From: Geodermatophilaceae bacterium
GTDB lineage: Bacteria > Actinomycetota > Actinomycetes > Mycobacteriales > Geodermatophilaceae
Assembly: GCA_013811805.1 (NCBI GenBank)
Contig: JACCUM010000335.1
Location: 1 to 7,648 of the forward strand
DNA length: 7,648 nucleotides
Direction: 5' to 3'
Positions 1 to 6,232 of this stretch are shown here, in pieces (positions within the stretch are counted from its first letter, which is position 1; each line of letters opens with the position of its first letter). The notes below the pieces were generated by a model. That model worked only from the letters and a program-made list of their open reading frames with translations, made no database searches and was not told the DNA's origin. The position numbers and the translations under genes were made by a program.

Positions 1-1
1 G

Positions 2-7
2 TACCCT
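2..7 (+). promoter_or_regulatory. Candidate -10 element for leaderless dnaX mRNA
   Basis: The hexamer TACCCT fits the actinobacterial TANNNT -10 pattern and ends 7 nt before the GTG at 15. This would place the transcription start at or next to the start codon. No Shine-Dalgarno sequence is visible in the 14 available upstream bases, which agrees with a leaderless message. The -35 region lies outside the window, so the call rests on one short motif and its spacing. Confidence 0.35.
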
Positions 8-14
8 CGCCTGC

Positions 15-1907
15 GTGGCTGTGGCGCTGTATCGGAAGTATCGACCGGCCACCTTCGCCGAGGTCGTCGGCCAGGACCACGTGACCGAGCCGCTGATCCA
101 GGCGGTGGACAACGGCCGGATCAACCATGCGTACCTGTTCTCCGGCCCCCGCGGCTGCGGCAAGACCTCCAGCGCGCGAATCCTGGCCCGTTCGCTGAAC
201 TGTGTCCAAGGCCCCACCTCGACACCCTGTGGGATCTGCGACTCGGGCGGCGGGCTCGCGCCTGGCGGCGCCGGTACGCCCGTTGTGATCGAGATCGACG
301 CGGCCAGCCACGGGCGCGTGGACGATGCCCGGGAGCTACGCGATCGGGCCTTCTACGCACCGATGGTCAGCCGTTACAAGATCTACATCATCGACGAAGC
401 GCACATGGTCTCCAAAGAGGGCTTCAACGCCCTGCTGAAGCTGGTCGAGGAACCACCCGAGTTCCTGGTCTTCGTCTTCGCGACCACCGAGCCGGACAAG
501 GTGCTGCCGACGATCCGGTCGCGAACCCACCACTACCCGTTTCGGCTGATGGCGCCCTCGGTGCTGCGGGGCCTGCTGATGCGGATCTGCGAGGAGGAGA
601 AGGCCACAGTTGACGGCTCGGTCTTCCCACTTGTCGTACGAGCAGGTGGAGGCTCGGCCCGCGACGCACTCTCGATCATGGATCAGCTGCTGGCCGGCGC
701 GGGGGAGGACGGCGTCAACTATCGACGCGCGGTGGGGCTGCTCGGGGTGACCGACGGGGCGCTGTTGGACGAGACCGTCGATGCGCTGGCCGCCGGTGAC
801 GCCGGCGGAGTGTTCGGCGCGGTCGACCGGGTCAGTGAGGCCGGCCACGACCCGCGCCGCTTCACCGCCGACCTGCTCGACCGGCTGCGCGACCTGGTGA
901 TCCTCGACGCGGTGCCGGACGCCGCGGACAAGGGAATGCTCGATCTACCCGGTGATCAGCTCACGACGATGGCCGATCAGGCCGCCCGACTCGGCACGGC
1001 CACGCTGTCCCGACTCGCCGACATCGTCCACAATGGACTGACGGAGATGCGCGGCACGACGGCACCCCGGTTACTCCTGGAGCTCGTCTGTGCACGGATG
1101 CTGCTGCCGGCGGCCAGCGACGACTCGTCGGCCACCCTGCAACGCATCGAACGACTCGAGCGGCGGATGCAGATCGCCGATCAATCACCCCCACCCGCAC
1201 CGACAGCATCCGCCGTACGAGGACGCGATGGCGAGTCCGTACGCCGATCTGCTTCGCGGCCAACCCCTTCCGCGACATCCGGAGCCGAGCGCCGGCCCAC
1301 GGCAGCGGCCGCATCCAGCGCCGAGGCACCGCCCCCTCCGGTCCCGGCTGCTCGCGATGCGGCCCCGAAAGCCCTCGTCGTGCCGCCGGCATCGACCACC
1401 TCGTCGACAGCCGAGTCATCCTCCTCGGAGCCGCCGCGACCGCCGAAGCAGACCGGAGATCTGACAGTCGTCGACCTTCGTCGTCTCTGGCCGGACATCC
1501 TGGATGCGATCAAGGAGCGCAAGCGGACGACTGCTGCGCTGCTCATGTCGGCGAACGTTCTCGCCGTGGAAGGGTCGGTGCTGAAGCTGGGCATCAACTC
1601 TTCAGGACTGATGCGCAGGCTGTCCGAGGACATGAACACTGAGATCATCCGGGCGGCGTTGCGCGATAAGCTCGGCGTCGACTGGCAGGTGCAGACGATC
1701 GTCGACGCCGGTGAGGAACAACAGTCCTTGCCGGTCGCCGCAACCGGCGGAACCGTTCTCGCAGATCCGTTTCCCGTCGAAGCCAGCGAAGAGGTCGGCG
1801 AACCGGTGGATCCGTCCGGAGTGACCGAGCCGGTGGACTCCGAACAAGCGGCGCTGTCCTTGCTCCGCGACGAACTCGGCGCGCAACCGGTCGAGGGGCA
1901 ACGCTGA
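15..1907 (+). CDS. dnaX: DNA polymerase III subunit gamma/tau (clamp-loader ATPase)
   Basis: This is the ATPase subunit of the clamp loader, which opens the beta clamp and loads it on primed DNA, with a C-terminal part that tethers the replicase. Visible features are the family N-terminus (ALYRKYRPATFAEVVGQ), Walker A GPRGCGKTS at 44-52, a Cys-rich zinc module at 63-78, Walker B IIDEAH at 125-130, the stretch EEPPEFLVFVFATTEPDKVLPTIRSR at 145-170 (read in parts) and a sensor-type SRTHHYPF. A Pro/Ala/Ser-rich linker covers about residues 395-480, followed by a small folded C-terminal domain and an acidic tail ending in LLRDELGA, as in other actinobacterial DnaX proteins. The zinc module has Cys63, Cys72 and Cys75, but residue 78, normally the fourth Cys, is Gly. 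The start could be GTG 15 (leaderless -10 spacing) or GTG 21, which gives the usual MALYRKYRPA beginning. I see no A-rich slippery site of the E. coli kind, so a gamma product made by frameshifting is not supported. Identity is certain; the exact start is not. Confidence 0.97.
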   Translation: MAVALYRKYRPATFAEVVGQDHVTEPLIQAVDNGRINHAYLFSGPRGCGKTSSARILARSLNCVQGPTSTPCGICDSGGGLAPGGAGTPVVIEIDAASHGRVDDARELRDRAFYAPMVSRYKIYIIDEAHMVSKEGFNALLKLVEEPPEFLVFVFATTEPDKVLPTIRSRTHHYPFRLMAPSVLRGLLMRICEEEKATVDGSVFPLVVRAGGGSARDALSIMDQLLAGAGEDGVNYRRAVGLLGVTDGALLDETVDALAAGDAGGVFGAVDRVSEAGHDPRRFTADLLDRLRDLVILDAVPDAADKGMLDLPGDQLTTMADQAARLGTATLSRLADIVHNGLTEMRGTTAPRLLLELVCARMLLPAASDDSSATLQRIERLERRMQIADQSPPPAPTASAVRGRDGESVRRSASRPTPSATSGAERRPTAAAASSAEAPPPPVPAARDAAPKALVVPPASTTSSTAESSSSEPPRPPKQTGDLTVVDLRRLWPDILDAIKERKRTTAALLMSANVLAVEGSVLKLGINSSGLMRRLSEDMNTEIIRAALRDKLGVDWQVQTIVDAGEEQQSLPVAATGGTVLADPFPVEASEEVGEPVDPSGVTEPVDSEQAALSLLRDELGAQPVEGQR

Positions 1908-1973
1908 ATCGCGCAACGTCGAACCCGGCAGAGTGGAACCGGACAACGCTGAACCGGACACCGTTGAAACGAG
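1899..1973 (+). repeat. Five-unit 15-bp degenerate tandem repeat across the dnaX stop
   Basis: Five consecutive 15-bp units begin at 1899, 1914, 1929, 1944 and 1959. The consensus is CAACGCTGAACCGGA. Units 1 and 4 share CAACGCTGAA exactly; the others differ at a few positions, but all keep C-A at the start and GAA at positions 8-10. The dnaX TGA (1905-1907) lies in unit 1, and in-frame TGA codons recur in units 4 and 5. The array therefore looks like a duplicated gene end that carries stop codons with it. No function is evident, and the 15-bp period makes a minisatellite that could vary between strains. Confidence 0.7.
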
Positions 1974-2025
1974 GTAGCCGCCTCGAACGGGCCTGACGCT
2001 TGCCGACCATGAGTAGTCTCCTGGC
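1908..2025. other. 118-bp intergenic region between dnaX and the IclR gene
   Basis: The first half is the 15-bp tandem array. A short inverted repeat follows, CGAGG-TAGCCG-CCTCG at 1970-1985, which is too short and lacks a T tract, so it is not a convincing terminator. The right end holds the -10-like TAGTCT of the regulator gene. No small ORF with a ribosome binding site and no RNA gene was recognised. Confidence 0.6.
2014..2019 (+). promoter_or_regulatory. Candidate -10 element for leaderless iclR-type mRNA
   Basis: TAGTCT matches TANNNT and is separated by 6 nt from the GTG at 2026, the usual distance from a -10 element to a transcription start. No purine-rich Shine-Dalgarno sequence precedes the GTG, so a leaderless transcript is the simplest reading. 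No clear TTGACA-like -35 is seen; CTGACG at 1993-1998 would give a 15-nt spacer. Confidence 0.45.
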
Positions 2026-2835
2026 GTGCCGACCGGGGGGAACGCAGCGGGCCGAACCGAACCGACGTACCCCATTACATCGGTCGGCAATGCCCTGCGC
2101 CTGCTACTCCTCTTCCGTGAGCGCAAGGCGATTCGGCTCTCCGATGCCAGCGACTACCTCGGGGTAGCCAATTCCACCGCCCATCGGCTGTTGGCCATGC
2201 TCGTTCATCACGAGTTCGTCGAACAGAATGCAACACAGCGCACCTACGTCGCGGGTCCCGCCCTGGTCGAGATCGGGCTGGCCGCCGTACGCGGCATGGA
2301 TCTGCGTACCAGCGCTCGTCCGGTCCTGGAGGAGTTGGCCGCCCATTCCGGCGAGACCGCGCTGCTGTCCCGGCTCGAGGGCGACACGGTGGTCTGCCTG
2401 GACAGCATCGAGAGCAAGAAGGCGCTGCGCGTTGCCACGCAGGCTCAACTGACCCTGCCAGCACACTGCACAGCGTCCGGCAAAGCCTTGCTGGCGGTCT
2501 TGCCGCGCGAGGAGTTCCGCGGCCTGTATCCCGCGCGCGTGCGGCTGCCTGGCCCCACGGTGAAGACGATTCGGCACCGGGCCGCCCTCGAACGGGCCCT
2601 GGACGAGATCCGCGAGCGCGGTTATGCCACCTCCGAGGAGGAGAGCGAGGAGGGGCTGACCTCGATCGCGGCGGTCGTACGGGACGCGCGGGGTCGGGTC
2701 GTCGCCGCGCTGAGCGTGTCCGGTCCGGTGTCCCGGATCGATGCCCGTCGTCGGGCCCGGCATATCGACGAGGTGGTCGAAGCAGCACAACGGCTGACTC
2801 AGGTCTTCATCGACGAAAGCAGCGTCACTGGCTGA
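2026..2835 (+). CDS. IclR-family transcriptional regulator
   Basis: This 269-residue protein is a two-domain regulator of the IclR family, whose members bind palindromic operators as dimers or tetramers and often control aromatic catabolism. Residues about 17-70 form the winged helix-turn-helix, with LSDASDYLGVANSTAHRLL at 38-56 as the helix-turn-helix and the wing running to about 75. Residues about 77-265 are the effector-binding domain, with the family signatures PAHCTASGKALLA (145-157) and ERGYATSEEE through EGLTSIAAVVRD (197-220). Length is normal for the family. GTG 2026 is chosen because of the -10 box 6 nt upstream; the nearby ATG at 2009 is in another frame. The gene sits codirectionally 117 bp before the dioxygenase alpha gene and is its likely regulator, by context only. 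The sequence does not show whether it activates or represses, or which ligand it binds. Confidence 0.93.
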   Translation: MPTGGNAAGRTEPTYPITSVGNALRLLLLFRERKAIRLSDASDYLGVANSTAHRLLAMLVHHEFVEQNATQRTYVAGPALVEIGLAAVRGMDLRTSARPVLEELAAHSGETALLSRLEGDTVVCLDSIESKKALRVATQAQLTLPAHCTASGKALLAVLPREEFRGLYPARVRLPGPTVKTIRHRAALERALDEIRERGYATSEEESEEGLTSIAAVVRDARGRVVAALSVSGPVSRIDARRRARHIDEVVEAAQRLTQVFIDESSVTG

Positions 2836-2853
2836 GGCAGCTCCTCAGCCAGT
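2827..2853 (+). terminator. Strong hairpin at the end of the IclR gene
   Basis: A perfect 11-bp inverted repeat, ACTGGCTGAGG and CCTCAGCCAGT, is separated by the 5-nt loop CAGCT. The stop codon TGA (2833-2835) lies inside the left arm. A pyrimidine stretch, TTCTCTCTTT, follows 14 nt after the stem, but there is no immediate T run. It probably terminates or processes the regulator transcript and insulates the dioxygenase operon. Because it is symmetric it could also be a protein-binding site. Confidence 0.65.
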
Positions 2854-2886
2854 CGCGGCGTCGGCCGTTCTCTCTTTAATAGAAAC

Positions 2887-2907
2887 TCGTTCTGCCCAAC
2901 AGAGCGA
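2887..2907. promoter_or_regulatory. Operator-like inverted repeat upstream of the alpha gene
   Basis: Arms TCGTTCTG (2887-2894) and CAGAGCGA (2900-2907) are inverted repeats, with 7 of 8 positions pairing, around the 5-nt centre CCCAA. Size and location, just downstream of an AT-rich promoter candidate, suit a binding site for the neighbouring IclR-type regulator. That link is inference; no second copy was found near the regulator's own promoter. Confidence 0.4.
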
Positions 2908-2942
2908 TGTGTGGATACCATGGCGGCCGATGACCGTGGTTT

Positions 2943-2946
2943 GGAG
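2943..2946 (+). promoter_or_regulatory. Shine-Dalgarno GGAG that fixes the alpha-subunit start
   Basis: GGAG is 6 nt before ATG 2953. The upstream in-frame options, GTG 2911 and ATG 2920, have no comparable site, so this motif decides the start. Confidence 0.65.
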
Positions 2947-2952
2947 TCGCCC

Positions 2953-4431
2953 ATGACCGATCAGAGCGCTGTTCTGGCAGACGTACGCCGAGGCATGATC
3001 CCGGCCCACATCTACAACGACCAGGAGATCTTCACCCTCGAGAAGGAGCGGATCTTCAGTCGAGCATGGGTGTTCGTCGCTCACGAGTCCGAAATCGCGC
3101 GAGCCGGTGACTACGTCGTCCGCCGAGTGCTCGATGACTCGTTCATCGTGACCAGGGACGAAGCTGGCGAGATCCGGGCGCACTTCAACATGTGTCTGCA
3201 CCGGGGGATGCAGGTTTGTCGCGCGGAGATGGGAAATGCCTCGCACTTCCGCTGCCCGTATCACGGCTGGTCCTACCGCAACGATGGTCGGATCGTCGGG
3301 CTGCCCTTCCACCAGGACGCCTATGGTGGTGAGGCGGGGTTCAAGCGCAAGGGTCAGCGGCTGCTGCCGGCCCCGAACCTGGACAGTCACAACGGGATGA
3401 TCTTCATCAGCCTGGACCCCGATGCACTGCCGCTGCGAGACTTCCTTGGGGATTTCGCCTTCTATCTCGACTACTACACCAAGCAGAGCCCGAGCGGCAT
3501 CGAGATGCGCGGCCCGCAGCGGTGGCGGGTCAAGGCGAACTGGAAGATCGGCGCGGAGAACTTCGCCGGGGACATGTACCACACTCCGCAGACCCACACG
3601 TCGGTCGTGGAGATCGGTCTGTTCCGCGAGCCAAAGGCCGAGAAGCGCAAGGACGGTTGTACGTACTGGGCCGGCAACGGCGGTGGTACGACGTACAAAC
3701 TGCCTGACGGCGACCTGGAAGAACGGCTGAGCTACGTCGGCTATCCGCAGGAAATGATCGAGCGGATGAAGACCTCCTGGTCGGCTGAGCAATGCAGGGT
3801 CATCGGCCAGGACGGGTTCATGATCTCGGCCGCCTCGGTGTTCCCGAACCTCAGCTTCGTGCACAACTGGCCGCGGGTGGCCGACTCCGATGACGTGCTG
3901 CCGTTCATCTCGGTGCGCCAGTGGCAGCCGATCAGCGAGAACGAGACCGAGATCTTGTCCTGGTTCGCCGTGGACGCGGAAGCGCCGGAGGAGTTCAAGG
4001 CGTTGTCGTACAAGGCGTACCTGATGTGTTTCGGCAGCACCGGGATGTTCGAGCAGGACGACGTGGAGAACTGGGTGTCCCTGACCAACACCGCTGCCGG
4101 GTCCATGGCTCGGCGGCTGCGGCTGAACAGCCGGATGGGCATCCTGGCCGACGACACCGAGGTCATTCCGGCGCTGACCGCCGAGCAGTTCGCCGGTCCG
4201 GGCAGCGCACACGTCGGATACAGCGAGTACAACCAGCGCGAACTGTTGGCTCGCTGGGCCGACCATCTCGAGCGTCCGGTCACCGCGGCCGCCGCCCTCC
4301 ACGTCGGCACGACCGGTGTAGGGGAGGACCGCCGTGCGATCGCGACGCGCAACGGTGCGGATGCTTCCGACGACCCGCCCGCACTCGAGCATGTTCCGTC
4401 CGAGGACGCCGCCGAGGTGACCGGCGCATGA
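2953..4431 (+). CDS. Aromatic ring-hydroxylating dioxygenase, alpha (Rieske) subunit
   Basis: This is the catalytic subunit that inserts both atoms of O2 into an aromatic ring to give a cis-dihydrodiol, using electrons from a ferredoxin. In the 492-residue product the Rieske [2Fe-2S] ligands are Cys81-x-His83 (CLHRG) and Cys101-x2-His104 (CPYHGW). The mononuclear-iron domain shows NWKIGAENFAGDMYH and the following TH: Asp207 is the expected electron-bridge Asp, His210 and His215 are iron ligands, and an Asp of EQDDVENW (369 or 370) is the third. GGAG upstream supports ATG 2953; a longer form from GTG 2911 would add 14 residues without a binding site. About 50 residues at the C-terminus (441-492) are Ala/Asp/Glu-rich and look disordered, making the protein longer than the common 450 or so. 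It overlaps the beta gene by ATGA. It resembles actinobacterial polycyclic or phthalate-type oxygenases; the substrate is unknown. Confidence 0.95.
   Translation: MTDQSAVLADVRRGMIPAHIYNDQEIFTLEKERIFSRAWVFVAHESEIARAGDYVVRRVLDDSFIVTRDEAGEIRAHFNMCLHRGMQVCRAEMGNASHFRCPYHGWSYRNDGRIVGLPFHQDAYGGEAGFKRKGQRLLPAPNLDSHNGMIFISLDPDALPLRDFLGDFAFYLDYYTKQSPSGIEMRGPQRWRVKANWKIGAENFAGDMYHTPQTHTSVVEIGLFREPKAEKRKDGCTYWAGNGGGTTYKLPDGDLEERLSYVGYPQEMIERMKTSWSAEQCRVIGQDGFMISAASVFPNLSFVHNWPRVADSDDVLPFISVRQWQPISENETEILSWFAVDAEAPEEFKALSYKAYLMCFGSTGMFEQDDVENWVSLTNTAAGSMARRLRLNSRMGILADDTEVIPALTAEQFAGPGSAHVGYSEYNQRELLARWADHLERPVTAAAALHVGTTGVGEDRRAIATRNGADASDDPPALEHVPSEDAAEVTGA
4414..4420 (+). promoter_or_regulatory. Shine-Dalgarno GAGGTGA for the beta subunit
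   Basis: GAGGTGA lies inside the end of the alpha gene, 7 nt before ATG 4428. It supports this start over the in-frame GTG at 4458 and over any reading that extends further upstream. Confidence 0.7.
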
Positions 4432-5051
4432 GTTCCTCGCGAGAGAATCGTGAGCAGGTGACGACCCAGACGCACTCCTCCCGTTCCGTCCTCGGCGCAC
4501 ATGCCTCGCGGATCCAGCGGCTCGGCTCGACACTTCCCTTCGGGGATGAGCGGCACTTGGCGGCGCATCAATGGTTGGTCGACGAGGCGTACCTCCTCGA
4601 TGCCCAGGCCTACGAGGCGTGGCTGGACCTGCTGACCGAGGACATCCACTACCTGATGCCGGTACGGGTGACCACCGCGCTGGGCGCTGGATTCGACACC
4701 TCGCCCGGCATGGCACATTTCGACGAGGACAAGTACTCGTTGTCCCGTCGGGTAGCCCGCTTCCTCACTGAGCATGCCTGGACCGAGGACCCGCCGTCGC
4801 GGCTGCGCCACCATCTGTCCAACGTCCGCACCTTCGCCACTCCGGACGAGGAGCACCTGATCGTGGAATCGGCAACGATGCTGTTCCGCAACCGCGGAGA
4901 CGTACGAGAGTCGTCGTTCATCTCGGCGGGGCGCGAGGACCTGCTCCGCCGGGGCCCCATGCCCGACGGATCCGGCTGGCAGTTGGCCCGCCGCACGATC
5001 ATGGTCGACGAGTCGGTCATGCGCATGCAGAACCTGGCGATCTTCCTATGA
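4428..5051 (+). CDS. Aromatic ring-hydroxylating dioxygenase, beta subunit
   Basis: This is the small, cofactor-free subunit (cone-shaped, NTF2-like fold) of the alpha3-beta3 oxygenase, mainly structural and sometimes influencing substrate range. The 207-residue product has the family landmarks: an N-terminal helix region (HQWLVDEAYLLDAQAYEAWLDLL), a TEDIHYLMPVRVT segment, RLRHHLSNVRT in the middle and a C-terminal RRTIMVDESVMRMQNLAIFL ending directly at the stop. Members are usually about 170-190 residues; the extra length is a Ser/Thr/Gln-rich N-terminal lead of about 25-30 residues. ATG 4428 overlaps the alpha stop (ATGA) and has a good Shine-Dalgarno, so translation is probably coupled and subunits are made in matched amounts. 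The open frame extends back to 3921 inside the alpha gene, but that part is only an overlapping open frame. Confidence 0.93.
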   Translation: MSSSRENREQVTTQTHSSRSVLGAHASRIQRLGSTLPFGDERHLAAHQWLVDEAYLLDAQAYEAWLDLLTEDIHYLMPVRVTTALGAGFDTSPGMAHFDEDKYSLSRRVARFLTEHAWTEDPPSRLRHHLSNVRTFATPDEEHLIVESATMLFRNRGDVRESSFISAGREDLLRRGPMPDGSGWQLARRTIMVDESVMRMQNLAIFL

Positions 5052-5058
5052 GGGCGCG

Positions 5059-5418
5059 ATGAGACTCCAGTGGGAAGGCGATAACGGCCAGGAGCAAGCA
5101 GCCGCCACTGCGGCGCACGAGCGCTCCGAGTTGGTCGCGCACACCCATGGCGAACCGATCAGCATCGGGAACGAATTCTCCGAGATCCGGGTCAGTCGGG
5201 TCGAGACCCGCAACGGATCCCGGTTGCTCGTCGAATCGCCACGGTCGGGTCAATGGGTTGCCCTGTGTCCTTTGGAACTCGAGGCGTTGACCTGGCAGAA
5301 CACGGCAACCTTCTCGGCGATGATCGGCAGCCCGTTCGCACCGTTGGTGGCCGAGGACGAGGTCCCCCCAGTCGACGACACGGGCAACGCCGCGGGGCGT
5401 GAGCAGGACCGCGGATGA
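5059..5418 (+). CDS. Small conserved-looking protein of unknown function in the dioxygenase operon
   Basis: This 119-residue soluble protein has no signal peptide, membrane segment or recognisable catalytic motif. Its core, about residues 34-96, looks like a compact fold: ISIGNEFSEIRVSRVETRNG, then RLLVESPRSGQWVALCPLELEALTW, then TFSAMIGSPFAPL. Acidic, low-complexity tails flank it. The start ATG 5059 is 7 nt after the beta stop with GAGGG at 5050-5054, and the gene ends in an ATGA overlap with the dehydrogenase, so it is a true operon member. I recall similar proteins of about 100 residues in actinobacterial dioxygenase clusters, some labelled 'dihydrodiol dehydrogenase', but no nucleotide-binding or Tyr-Lys motif here justifies that name. 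An accessory role in oxygenase assembly, stability or electron transfer is speculation. It contains a single Cys (70), so it is not an iron-sulfur ferredoxin. Confidence 0.85.
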   Translation: MRLQWEGDNGQEQAAATAAHERSELVAHTHGEPISIGNEFSEIRVSRVETRNGSRLLVESPRSGQWVALCPLELEALTWQNTATFSAMIGSPFAPLVAEDEVPPVDDTGNAAGREQDRG

Positions 5419-6215
5419 CCGGCTGGCTGGACGGGCGACGGGCGCTGGTCGTCGGAGCCGGATCCGGGATCGGGCGTGCGGTCGTCGACGCCTTTCTCGA
5501 AGAGGGTGCCCGGGTCGCCGTTCTGGAGCGCGACCCTGACAAGTGCGCAGCCCTGCGCGAGGCGCTGCCCGAGGTTCCGGTCACAGTGGGCGATGCGACG
5601 GCTCGCCAGGCCAACGACGACGCCGTCACTGCGACGGTCGCGGCCTTCGGCGGTCTCGACGTGTTGGTCAACTGCGTCGGGATCTTCGATTTCTACCGCG
5701 GCGTGAGCGAGCTCGAGGCCGATCTCATCGACGACGCCTTCGATGAGATGTTCCGCACCAACGTCAAGAGCCACCTGCATTCGGTACGCGCGGCTCTGCC
5801 GGCACTGCGCGCAGCCAAGACCGCCGACTCGACAGGCGTCGTGTTGCTCACAGAGTCCACGTCGGCCCACTACCCCGGTCGCGGTGGCGTGCTGTACGTG
5901 TCGTCGAAGTTCGCCGTACGCGGCCTCGTGACGGCATTGGCCCATGAACTTGCTCCCGATGTCCGGGTGAACGGTGTCGCACCTGGCGGCACCCTGAACA
6001 CCGACCTGCGAGGGCTTACCAGCCTGGGCCTGGACGGCAGGCGGCTCGACGACACCCCCGACCGCGCAGCCGAACTAGCGGGGCGGGTTCCGCTCCAGAT
6101 CGCCCTCTCCGGAAGGGATCACGCCTGGACCTACGTCTTCCTCGCCTCCGAACGCGCCCGCGGCATCACCGGCGGTGTGGTGCACCCGGACGGCGGGATC
6201 GGCGTCAAATCATGA
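5415..6215 (+). CDS. cis-dihydrodiol dehydrogenase, short-chain dehydrogenase/reductase family (BphB-like)
   Basis: This enzyme probably oxidises the cis-dihydrodiol made by the dioxygenase to a catechol-type diol with NAD+. The 266-residue product has the nucleotide-binding VGAGSGIG at 13-20 (Val where the family usually has Thr), acidic Glu38 at the end of the second strand favouring NAD over NADP, NCVG at 86-89, catalytic Asn116, and the triad Ser148, Tyr161, Lys165 with the normal 13- and 4-residue spacings. The segment ELAPDVRVNGVAPGG followed by DLRGLTSLGL (about 177-206) closely follows BphB/HcaB-type dihydrodiol dehydrogenases, which separates it from general SDR enzymes. The C-terminus TGGVVHPDGGIGVKS is also typical. 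It overlaps the preceding gene by ATGA and has GCAGGA as Shine-Dalgarno, 6 nt before the ATG. The substrate is set by the oxygenase and is unknown. Confidence 0.92.
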   Translation: MTGWLDGRRALVVGAGSGIGRAVVDAFLEEGARVAVLERDPDKCAALREALPEVPVTVGDATARQANDDAVTATVAAFGGLDVLVNCVGIFDFYRGVSELEADLIDDAFDEMFRTNVKSHLHSVRAALPALRAAKTADSTGVVLLTESTSAHYPGRGGVLYVSSKFAVRGLVTALAHELAPDVRVNGVAPGGTLNTDLRGLTSLGLDGRRLDDTPDRAAELAGRVPLQIALSGRDHAWTYVFLASERARGITGGVVHPDGGIGVKS

Positions 6216-6232
6216 CCGACCCAACAACCGCA

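Larger units (their letters stand above)
2854..2952 (+). promoter_or_regulatory. Probable promoter/operator region of the dioxygenase operon
   Basis: This stretch lies between the regulator hairpin and the alpha-subunit ATG and contains the locally AT-rich segment TCTCTCTTTAATAGAAAC. TTTAAT at 2875-2880 is a weak -10 candidate whose start point would fall near 2887, at the edge of the inverted repeat described separately. No convincing -35 is seen. A promoter is expected here from gene order, but its exact position is not supported. Confidence 0.4.

Noticed and set aside
15..1907. Programmed frameshift for a shorter gamma form of DnaX
   Set aside because: No A-rich slippery heptamer and adjacent hairpin could be seen in the linker region.
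1970..1985. Small hairpin CGAGG/CCTCG as the dnaX terminator
   Set aside because: A 5-bp stem with no T tract is expected often by chance in this base composition.
1602..2126. Minus-strand frame with pentapeptide-like SGSAL/SGSTL/PGSTL repeats
   Set aside because: The repeats are simply the 15-bp tandem array read backwards. The rest of the frame is antisense to dnaX and the IclR gene, with no start signals or family features.
2868..2884. TTCT...AGAA pseudo-palindrome near the alpha promoter as an operator
   Set aside because: Only short outer arms match around a 9-bp AT-rich centre. The inverted repeat at 2887-2907 is much better.
2911..2952. Earlier starts for the alpha subunit (GTG 2911, ATG 2920)
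   Set aside because: Neither has a Shine-Dalgarno or a -10 box at leaderless spacing, while ATG 2953 has GGAG 6 nt upstream.
3921..4427. Upstream extension of the beta-subunit frame into the alpha gene
   Set aside because: The translation before 4428 is low-complexity Arg-rich sequence. Beta homology begins after ATG 4428, which has a proper Shine-Dalgarno and an ATGA overlap.
2845..4716. Long (623-codon) open frame on the minus strand opposite the dioxygenase genes
   Set aside because: It is Arg/Val/His/Gly-rich with no family motifs, and it lies opposite genes with intact Rieske and iron-site motifs. It is a by-product of GC-rich third positions.
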